A stretch of 6,618 nt of DNA from Chthoniobacterales bacterium (GTDB taxonomy: Bacteria > Verrucomicrobiota > Verrucomicrobiia > Chthoniobacterales > UBA10450), in the NCBI GenBank assembly GCA_013695905.1, contig JACCZQ010000358.1:1-6618 (forward strand), written 5' to 3'. Of the stretch, positions 1 to 5,947 are shown one piece after another; within the stretch, counting starts at the first letter, position 1, and every line of letters starts with the position of its first letter. The position numbers and the translations under genes are program-made. The notes below the pieces were generated by a model. It did not search any database, had not been told where the DNA came from, and worked only from the letters and a program-made list of their open reading frames with translations.

Positions 1-2423
1 GCTCCATACAGATACGCAGGTAAATTATCGCGGGGCCAGAACTGAAACAGCAAGGTTGCCGCTCGCTGAATCCCATCGCAGGAATGAAACGGCCATTTCT
101 TCGTGACTTCTAGTTTGATAAGTTCGTCAGTCAACCGATCCATCAGCTGCACCACCTTCTCGGGTAGGAAATCTCGCCGCCGTTGCTGCTGTGCTCTGAT
201 CACGGTGCGCCGCAACTTACCGCGCTGCACCAGCAGGTGAGCGGTAGCTGCGAGGGTGGCGAGGTCCTCCTTGCTCGTGAACATCAACGCTGCTTCACCC
301 AGCGTCTCCGGAATCGCCGATGATTTGTAGGCGAATACCGGCACATCGAACCACATCGCCTCGATCAACGGCACGCAGAAACCCTCGTGCTCCGACATTG
401 ACCAAAACAGATCCGCGGTGCGGTAATACGCCGCCAGCTGCGCCTCGGCGATGCTGCCGGGCAGCACCACCGACTCCTCCAGCCCGAGGGAGGTGATCAG
501 GTCGTTGATGAAAGCGGCGTAGGGGTCGTTCTCCTCCGGCTTCCCGATGAGGATGAGCCGCGCGCCGGGATCGAGCTCGAGGTAAACTTCAAACGCGCGG
601 AGCAGATCCTCCTGCTTTTTATTCGGCGCGAGGCGGCCGACGAAGAGCAGGTTCGTGCTGCCATCCTGCATTTCCTCCATGACCGTGGCGTCGGCGGTGA
701 GCTGCCATTTCTCCGGGCTCACCGGGATCGGCAGCACGGCAGGATTGGCGAAGCCGTGCTCCGCCAGCTCTTGCGCGTTATAGCGGGAGACGCCGCAGGA
801 GATCGGGAAGCGCGGGGCGATTTCCGTCAGCTCATCGCGGCCTTTCTGCAGGATCGGCACGAGGTCTGGGCGAAACGGCGCGAAGAAATCAGCGGGTGTG
901 ATGTTGTGGTAGATGAGCGCCTTGGGCCGCTCGTAGCTGAGCAGGTGCGGTGTGATTTCGCTCCCGATGCTGTGGTGATAGATCGCGGCGTCTGAGGCGG
1001 CGAGCGCCTCCGGCGAGAAGAGGTGGCACTCGTGCGCCACCCGCGGGTCAATGAACCGCACGTGTATTTCCGAGCTGAAGCCGCGGCTGCGCAGATGATT
1101 GCGCAGCCAGAGCGCGTGATTCGAAATCGCATCCCCGTAGCCGAGGTTCGGCAGGAACTGGTTGATCTTCCGGCCTGCTCCTGATTTGCGCGCCGACGTG
1201 GCGGCATGCCGTGGCTGCTCCTTCTGGAACGCCGCTTCGTAGCGCTCCATCACCTTGTCCCAATCAGCGATATTTTCCGCGTAGCGGCGGCCGTTCTCGC
1301 CGAGCGCAGCCATGTCGCGGCTCGACTGTCGCGCGACGGTGACGAACAACTCCGCCCACTCCGCCTCCTCCGCGGCAAGCCAGCCGCCATTCGCCCGCTC
1401 CACCGCCACCGCCGTTGCGAGACAGGAGGCGTGCGCCGCGACCGGCTTCCCGTGCGCCCACGCCTCCATGATCACGCGCGAAAAACTCTCGTTCTGGCTC
1501 GGCTGGAAGAGAGCCGCACAGTCCCGCAGCAGCTCGGCTTTACGTTCCTCGGAGACGAGGCCGAGATCCTCCGCGCGACCGGCGTCGGCGTCGCGCAGTT
1601 CAGCGGAGCCGTTGCCCGCGAGCAGCAGCCGCAGTTTTGAATTTGGCCGCACCGCGCGGAAACGGCGGAACGCATTCACCAGCATCGGCACGTTTTTGCC
1701 CGCGTCTTTACGCCCGAGGTAGAGCACAAACGGATCGCCACTCGCCGCTGCGCCCGTGCCATTCCGCCCCCCGGCCTCCACCTCCACACCTTCTCCTACC
1801 AGCCGCGACTTCGGCCAAATCCCCGGCCCGAAGAGCCGCTGCGCCAGCTCCTGCTCGCCCTCGCTGTTGAACAGCAGCAGACCCGCGTTCGCGAACGCCT
1901 CCGCCACTTCCGGCAGGTAAGCGTAAGCCTCGTCGTGCAGGCACGGCTGCAGCGCCGCGCGTTCCCGCACGATCGCGACGCCGTTCAGCACCGGGCCGTA
2001 GAGGTACGGCAGGAACAGGAACCAATCGTAATTCTCCTTCTCCCGCTCAAGGAACCGGAGCAGCTCCGGCGATTTGATCAGCTCATTCGCGAAGATGCGG
2101 GAATCCTCCGCCGGCACCGGCGGCACCCCGGCTTTCAATTCCTCCGCCGGCAGTTGCAGCAACGCGCCGCACACGCGATCGAACTCCTGCCGATCCCGCT
2201 CCTCCACGCGAAACCGCCGGACGGTGAACCCCTCCCGCTCCACCGTCGCGCCCGGCGGCAGGTGATTCGTCGCCCAATCATCCTGGTGCGAGCGCGAGCA
2301 GGTCGTGAGCACCTCCAGCTCGTGCCCGCGCGCGGCGAGTCGCGCCGCGATCTGCCACGCCTGCTGTTCGGCGCCACCTTTCAGGTCGCGGCCGAACCAC
2401 GGAATCACCAGCGCCAGCTTCAT
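1..2423 (-). CDS. Tandem GT4 glycosyltransferase (two-domain fusion), C-terminus cut by window edge
   Basis: Reading the minus strand from the ATG at 2423 gives 807 codons without a stop, running off the window. The protein has two GT4 (GT-B fold) units. Unit 1 (about residues 1-400) begins with the Rossmann strand MKLALVIPWF and a glycine loop LKGGAEQQ (14-21). It carries GRKDAGKN (237-244), with R238 and K243 placed to bind nucleotide-sugar phosphates, and an E-x7-E pair, E312 and E320, in NESFSRVIME. A polar linker lies at about 400-418. Unit 2 has GYGDA (428-432), YHHSIGS (482-488), YHNITP (505-510), GRLAPNKK (596-603), and SEHEGF with E680/E688. Both active sites look intact. Such enzymes move sugars from nucleotide donors to a growing surface glycan on the cytoplasmic side of the membrane; donor and acceptor cannot be told. 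Its start overlaps the methyltransferase stop (ATGA). The tail after about residue 760 matches nothing I recognise and has lower GC. Tandem GT4 assignment is firm; a polymerase role is inference. Confidence 0.93.
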   Translation of the reverse strand, partial: MKLALVIPWFGRDLKGGAEQQAWQIAARLAARGHELEVLTTCSRSHQDDWATNHLPPGATVEREGFTVRRFRVEERDRQEFDRVCGALLQLPAEELKAGVPPVPAEDSRIFANELIKSPELLRFLEREKENYDWFLFLPYLYGPVLNGVAIVRERAALQPCLHDEAYAYLPEVAEAFANAGLLLFNSEGEQELAQRLFGPGIWPKSRLVGEGVEVEAGGRNGTGAAASGDPFVLYLGRKDAGKNVPMLVNAFRRFRAVRPNSKLRLLLAGNGSAELRDADAGRAEDLGLVSEERKAELLRDCAALFQPSQNESFSRVIMEAWAHGKPVAAHASCLATAVAVERANGGWLAAEEAEWAELFVTVARQSSRDMAALGENGRRYAENIADWDKVMERYEAAFQKEQPRHAATSARKSGAGRKINQFLPNLGYGDAISNHALWLRNHLRSRGFSSEIHVRFIDPRVAHECHLFSPEALAASDAAIYHHSIGSEITPHLLSYERPKALIYHNITPADFFAPFRPDLVPILQKGRDELTEIAPRFPISCGVSRYNAQELAEHGFANPAVLPIPVSPEKWQLTADATVMEEMQDGSTNLLFVGRLAPNKKQEDLLRAFEVYLELDPGARLILIGKPEENDPYAAFINDLITSLGLEESVVLPGSIAEAQLAAYYRTADLFWSMSEHEGFCVPLIEAMWFDVPVFAYKSSAIPETLGEAALMFTSKEDLATLAATAHLLVQRGKLRRTVIRAQQQRRRDFLPEKVVQLMDRLTDELIKLEVTKKWPFHSCDGIQRAATLLFQFWPRDNLPAYLYG
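2420..2423 (-). other. ATGA stop-start overlap
   Basis: On the minus strand the bases ATGA contain both the ATG of the tandem glycosyltransferase (2423-2421) and the TGA of the methyltransferase (2422-2420). Such overlaps usually mean translational coupling. There is only a weak AGGG directly against the start and no properly spaced Shine-Dalgarno sequence, which fits re-initiation by ribosomes finishing the upstream gene. It implies the two proteins are made together in related amounts. Confidence 0.85.
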
Positions 2424-4246
2424 CCCTGGAGCGGTTTCCGTGCGATGACGGCGAAATCCTGCGGCCCATACAGCAGACCCTGCAGCAACTCCGGCAGCTC
2501 GCCGCTTCCTTCCACGTGGCTCGTGTCCACCGGCGAGAGATATTCAATCTGCACCTTTTCGAATCCCTGGGTGCCGAGGATGAACTCCGCCGTCTCCGGA
2601 AACACCGGATTCCGGTGCGTGGGATCGATGTTGAAGTTGCACGCGCCGACCATCAGGTTTTTGCAATTCGGCGACTCGAAAATTGCGAGGCCGCCGGGAT
2701 GCAGCACCCGCTGCGCTTCGGCAAAAAGATCGATCAGCGTCTCCAGCGGCAGATGTTCGATGATGTGAAAACCGGTTACCGCGCCGCAACTGTTCGCCGG
2801 CCGTGAACGCAGATACGCCATCGCGTCTCCCGCCGTCACGGAGAGGTTCCGTTCCACGCATTGCGCCACCATCTCCTTGTTCAAGTCCACTCCGGACGCG
2901 GCGAGTCCCTCCTCGCGCAGCAACTCGAGCCATTCGCCGCGCCCGCAGCCGACATCGACGATTGGCCGCCCCTCGAGACCAGCACGCGCTTCGTGCAGGA
3001 ACGGCAGATAGAACCGGATCCGGTTTCTAATCTCCTCCCGCGAGCCACGAAAGCGATTCTCGAAGCTGACATAAAATGCATCGAGCCGGTGGGACTCGAA
3101 TTCGGCGACCTCCTCGGCGAGAACGCCCGAGCCTTCACGCGCTCCTGTTTTCCGGGCGCTCAGCCACCGCTGCAGCACCGCGCCTTGCTGCGCCAGCTGG
3201 CCTTTGATGTAGACGGACTCATTGACGCTGCGTTCCTCCAGCCGTGCCAGGATCTGGTGCAACGTGCGCACGTCCTGCACCCCTCGGTCCATTTCGTCCT
3301 GCAGGTGGCGCAGGTGTTCGCCAGCGCGCTCGGCCTGCCCCTGCAGATCATGAAGCCGCTGCTGTGCCAGGACCGCTTCTGAGGCGCGCGCGCCGAGGCG
3401 CTCCACCTCATCCTGCAGGTGACGGAGGTGCACGCCGTCACGATCCAGTTGCTCGCGGTGCGCCTGCACCTGCTCGGCCTGGCGGTCCGCCTGCCCCTGT
3501 AGATTGCGGACGTGTTCGCCATCGCGATCCAGCTGCTCGCGCACGGCGGTGACAAGATCGCGTGTGGTGGCGAGCAGATCGCGCGTGGCGCTGAGCTGCT
3601 CGCGGGTGGTGGTGAGCTGTGCCACGTAGCTGTCGGTTTGACCTTGAAGATTGCGCAGGTGCTCGTCCGCGCGGGAGTCGGCCTCCTGCAGCTCGCGGCT
3701 GGTAGTGTCGAGCCGCTGCACGTCCGTTTGGAGATCCGCGAGCGCCTGCTGTGTCGCGCCGAATTCGCTCAGAATCGGGCTCGCACCACGGCTCCAATTC
3801 GCCTGCGTCTGCTGATGCCCCGCGAGCGTGCGGAGCCAATGATTCTGCTGATGCGACACCGCGACCAGCTCCTGCACCCGCCGGTTCAGCTGGTGATTTG
3901 TCTTCGCCAAATGCCCGACAGTATCCAGCACCGTCTGGTTATACCCGCCCTGACTTCGGAACCAGCCGCGGAACAGCTTCGGCACCCACCCCGGCACCTC
4001 GATCGCCCGCCGCGCCCGCCGCAACGTCTCTTCCGTGCGCTGATGTTTAACGTCGAGGGCCTTCGAGAAACCCGCCACCGGCGGCACCGCCACATCCGCC
4101 ACCGCGGGCAACACCGGCGCCCGCACCCGACGGCGCCCGGTCTCCTGCGGCCGCAGCGTCTCCCGCGTCGCAATCTTCGCCGCCTCCCGCCGCACGCGTT
4201 CCATCAGCTCGGCGACATTGATTTCCGGATTCGTAGTTTCGATCAT
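2420..4246 (-). CDS. Coiled-coil protein with C-terminal SAM-dependent methyltransferase
   Basis: This is a 608-residue protein. The N-terminus (INVAELMERVRREAAK, 9-24) is a charged helix. It is followed by a proline-rich linker, then a basic, tryptophan-containing segment WVPKLFRGWFR (87-97) that could lie on a membrane surface. Residues about 155-345 form a long coiled coil rich in Q, R, E and L. The class I methyltransferase domain spans about 390-608: FENRFRGSREEI (395-406), motif I VDVGCGRGEW (430-439), acidic SAM-ribose residue D454 in GVDLN, HIIEHLP (494-500), ESPN (524-527) and DPTH (541-544). SAM binding is therefore well supported; the substrate is not, but this family sits in polysaccharide clusters and probably methylates a sugar or chain end. 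The architecture recalls WbdD, which caps O-polysaccharide and measures it with a coiled coil, though the domain order is reversed and no kinase motifs are seen. It is likely first in a leftward operon with the tandem glycosyltransferase. No Shine-Dalgarno sequence precedes the ATG. Confidence 0.92.
   Translation of the reverse strand: MIETTNPEINVAELMERVRREAAKIATRETLRPQETGRRRVRAPVLPAVADVAVPPVAGFSKALDVKHQRTEETLRRARRAIEVPGWVPKLFRGWFRSQGGYNQTVLDTVGHLAKTNHQLNRRVQELVAVSHQQNHWLRTLAGHQQTQANWSRGASPILSEFGATQQALADLQTDVQRLDTTSRELQEADSRADEHLRNLQGQTDSYVAQLTTTREQLSATRDLLATTRDLVTAVREQLDRDGEHVRNLQGQADRQAEQVQAHREQLDRDGVHLRHLQDEVERLGARASEAVLAQQRLHDLQGQAERAGEHLRHLQDEMDRGVQDVRTLHQILARLEERSVNESVYIKGQLAQQGAVLQRWLSARKTGAREGSGVLAEEVAEFESHRLDAFYVSFENRFRGSREEIRNRIRFYLPFLHEARAGLEGRPIVDVGCGRGEWLELLREEGLAASGVDLNKEMVAQCVERNLSVTAGDAMAYLRSRPANSCGAVTGFHIIEHLPLETLIDLFAEAQRVLHPGGLAIFESPNCKNLMVGACNFNIDPTHRNPVFPETAEFILGTQGFEKVQIEYLSPVDTSHVEGSGELPELLQGLLYGPQDFAVIARKPLQG
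3374..3541 (-). repeat. Two tandem 84-base (28-residue) units in the coiled coil
   Basis: Residues 236-263 and 264-291 of the coiled-coil methyltransferase start with the same seven residues, REQLDRD, exactly 28 residues (four heptads) apart. Both continue with G-x-H-(V/L)-R-x-L-Q. At the DNA level, gatccagctgctcgcg (3526-3541) recurs with one change at 3442-3457. The second halves have diverged. It looks like an old in-frame duplication that lengthened the coil by a whole number of heptads. Confidence 0.7.
3527..3610 (-). repeat. Four consecutive 21-base heptad units in the coiled coil
   Basis: Residues 213-240 divide into four seven-residue units: TTREQLS, ATRDLLA, TTRDLVT and AVREQLD. Arginine recurs at 215, 222, 229 and 236. 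An acid follows each (216, 223, 230, 237), and a large hydrophobic residue sits at 218, 225, 232 and 239. This is the most regular part of the coil and is direct evidence for coiled-coil structure. The last unit overlaps the first of the two 84-base repeats. Confidence 0.75.
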
Positions 4247-4262
4247 GGCTGTAACGGAGAGA

Positions 4263-4292
4263 ACTCTACCGCGCCGCGATGTCCACTGACAA
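4263..4292 (-). promoter_or_regulatory. Candidate sigma70-type promoter for the methyltransferase operon
   Basis: Reading leftward, TTGTCA (4292-4287, five of six consensus bases) is followed after 18 bases by TAGAGT (4268-4263, four of six). Transcription would begin near 4256, leaving only about 10 bases before the ATG at 4246. That matches the absence of a Shine-Dalgarno sequence there. The match is by eye only and sits in GC-rich DNA where weak matches occur by chance. Confidence 0.4.
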
Positions 4293-4314
4293 TCCCGGCG
4301 AGCCGCAGTACACT
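4286..4314 (+). promoter_or_regulatory. Candidate sigma70-type promoter for the plus-strand glycosyltransferase
   Basis: CTGACA (4286-4291, five of six consensus bases) is followed at the ideal 17-base spacing by TACACT (4309-4314, four of six). Transcription would begin at about 4321, almost at the ATG at 4324, giving a leaderless or nearly leaderless message. This supports the 4324 start over the in-frame ATG at 4279, which would lie upstream of the promoter. The -35 bases overlap those of the leftward promoter. It is not experimentally supported. Confidence 0.4.
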
Positions 4315-4323
4315 CGCCGCATC

Positions 4324-5913
4324 ATGGCGCTCTCCTCCCTCTTCCCCTCCCGCCGTGCGGAGCCGGAGAATGTCGCGCCCGATTTTCTCGATCTCGACCA
4401 CAAAAAAACGCGCCGTCAGCTGGAGCGCAGTTGCGAGCGGCATCTGCCGTTTGCCTCCGCGGGCGTGAGCGGCGAGCCGGTGCGGGAGTTCTACCTCAGT
4501 TCCGTCGATCTGCAGACGCGCTATCCGCTGGCGCTGCTCCCCGTCGCCCAAAAACGAATGGCCAAATGGCTGCTGAAACAAGGCCGCGCGCAGCACCAGT
4601 TCAGCGACGAGCAGGTGCTGGCGTTTCTCCGCGAGTCCGCCACTGATCTGCCGCGCGGCATCGCGGAGACGTATCTCATCACGCCCTCATGGCAGGAGCG
4701 ATTTCCGAACGCAGACGGGCAGCACCTGCTCGATTTTCTGCGGACGGAATTCCCGGAATGGCGGGCGCTCGACCGCTGCGGTCTGGTGCCGCTCACAGCG
4801 CCACCGGCACCCGATCCGCAGCAGCTGGGAGTGAATCTCCTGGCGCATTTCTGTTATCCCTCCGGCCTGCAGCAAGGCGCCCTCGCCACAGGCGCAGCGC
4901 TGCAGCACGCCGGCGTCACAGTCGCATGCCGAGATGTGCCTGCCGGAACCCGCACGGAGCTCCTCCCGCGCGGCGAGTTTCTCGAGCTGGAGCGATTCCC
5001 CATCAGCCTCCTCTCGATGGCGCCGGTGCCGTTTACCGAGAGCGCTTATGCGCGTGCGGGTTTGTACCGGCGGCCGGGAGTTTACCGCATCGCTTATTGG
5101 CTGTGGGAGCTGGATGCGATTCCGGCGGAGTGGCCGAGTTTCAGCGGATTGATCGATGAAATCTGGGCGCCGTCGCGGTTTATCGGCGACACGATGCGGC
5201 GGCATTTCTCCGTGCCGGTCACGGAGATGCCGCTGCCGCTTTTAATGGAGGAGCCGGAGACGGTGCGGCGGAGTGAGATCGGTGTGGCAGAGGATGCGTT
5301 CGTGTTTCTGTTCATGTTCGACATGTGCAGTGAGCTGGACCGGAAGAATCCGTTGGGGCTGATCCGCGCGTTTCGGCAGGCGTTTTCTGCGGATGAGAAG
5401 GTGGCGCTGCTCCTGAAGCTGGTCCGGGCGGAGCTGGATCCGGCGGGGCGGGCACGGCTGGAGGAAGCCGCGGCGGGGGCGAATGTGGTGATTGTAAACG
5501 AGCTGGCCTCCCGCGCCCGCACCCTCGGCTTTGTGGAACTGTGCGACTGCTACATCTCGCTTCATCGCTCGGAGGGCTACGGCTTCACGATGGCGGAGGC
5601 GATGGCGCTGGGGAAGCCGGTGATCGGCACCGGCTACTCGGGCAACGTGGATTTCATGAACGAGAGCAACAGCTTCCTCGTGGACTACACATTGGTGGAG
5701 GTGGAGACGGAGGGGCCGAATTACCAATGCGGCGGCCGCTGGGCGGCACCGTCCGAAGAGCATGCGGCGGCGCTGATGCGCAGCGTGTGGAAAGATCGCG
5801 CAACTGCCGCGGCGAGAGCAGCGCAAGCGCACCGCGACGTGACGGTGCAGCTCGCACCGGAAGCGGTGGGGCGGCGGATGCGGAAGCGGCTCGAGGAGAT
5901 TCGTGCGTCGTGA
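4324..5913 (+). CDS. GT4-family glycosyltransferase with repeated N-terminal helical module
   Basis: The product is 529 residues from the ATG at 4324. An in-frame ATG at 4279 would add 15 residues; I prefer 4324 because a candidate promoter lies between the two, but neither has a Shine-Dalgarno sequence. Residues about 1-160 are a helical extension outside the GT4 fold. The N-terminal Rossmann half starts near residue 169 (GVNLLAHF) and includes YWLWELDAIP and WAPSRF (281-286). The donor-binding half contains FLFMFD, RKNPLGLIRAF (340-350) and the E-x7-E pair E417/E425 in SEGYGFTMAE, followed by GYSGNVDFM (437-445). These are the usual GT4 motifs and appear intact, so an active retaining glycosyltransferase is expected, acting in the cytoplasm on a lipid-linked surface glycan. 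Donor and acceptor are unknown. It is the only rightward gene here, diverging from the methyltransferase operon and converging on the GT2 gene. At over 500 residues it is longer than a typical 350-400-residue GT4 enzyme because of the extension. Confidence 0.9.
   Translation: MALSSLFPSRRAEPENVAPDFLDLDHKKTRRQLERSCERHLPFASAGVSGEPVREFYLSSVDLQTRYPLALLPVAQKRMAKWLLKQGRAQHQFSDEQVLAFLRESATDLPRGIAETYLITPSWQERFPNADGQHLLDFLRTEFPEWRALDRCGLVPLTAPPAPDPQQLGVNLLAHFCYPSGLQQGALATGAALQHAGVTVACRDVPAGTRTELLPRGEFLELERFPISLLSMAPVPFTESAYARAGLYRRPGVYRIAYWLWELDAIPAEWPSFSGLIDEIWAPSRFIGDTMRRHFSVPVTEMPLPLLMEEPETVRRSEIGVAEDAFVFLFMFDMCSELDRKNPLGLIRAFRQAFSADEKVALLLKLVRAELDPAGRARLEEAAAGANVVIVNELASRARTLGFVELCDCYISLHRSEGYGFTMAEAMALGKPVIGTGYSGNVDFMNESNSFLVDYTLVEVETEGPNYQCGGRWAAPSEEHAAALMRSVWKDRATAAARAAQAHRDVTVQLAPEAVGRRMRKRLEEIRAS
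4483..4752 (+). repeat. Two diverged copies of a helical motif in the GT4 N-terminus
   Basis: Within the plus-strand glycosyltransferase (numbered from 4324), residues 54-87 and 115-143 share a pattern: aromatic, Y-L, a short polar stretch, a bulky residue plus Q, then R-(Y/F)-P, and a later amphipathic helix ending in a basic/acidic cap. Copy 1 reads FYLSSVDLQTRYP; copy 2 reads TYLITPSWQERFP. The protein similarity is visible, but the DNA has no obvious repeat, so any duplication is old. The module's function is unknown to me; an acceptor- or partner-binding role is only a guess. Confidence 0.5.
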
Positions 5914-5923
5914 GCGTCGCTGG

Positions 5924-5947
5924 AAAAGCCTCTGCACCGTCAGGGGC
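5924..5947 (-). terminator. Weak candidate terminator for the GT2 gene
   Basis: On the minus strand GCCCCTG, a six-base loop, and CAGAGGC form a seven-pair stem with one C-A mismatch, followed by TTTT (5927-5924). The stem begins at the TGA stop codon of the GT2 gene. In the plus-strand RNA the same stem has a G-U pair instead of the mismatch but no following U run. The stem is short and the T run is only four bases, so this is a marginal call. Confidence 0.3.

Noticed and set aside
827..1722. Several short frames on both strands suggesting a broken gene
   Set aside because: The continuous minus-strand frame from 2423 to the window edge explains the whole region with intact GT4 motifs, so there is no frameshift or pseudogene.
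1935..2768. Plus-strand open frame (277 codons)
   Set aside because: It is antisense to the junction of two genes whose minus-strand products carry clear glycosyltransferase and methyltransferase motifs.
3374..3610. CRISPR-like or intergenic tandem repeat
   Set aside because: Repeat units are 21 and 84 bases without spacers, in frame inside a coding region, and explained by coiled-coil heptads.
2420..4246. A WbdD-type kinase domain in the methyltransferase protein
   Set aside because: All residues are accounted for by the N-terminal linker, coil and methyltransferase; no HRD- or DFG-like kinase motifs are visible.
3512..4468. Plus-strand open frame (318 codons)
   Set aside because: It is antisense to the coiled-coil region and crosses the divergent promoter region; its apparent repeats mirror the coil repeats on the other strand.
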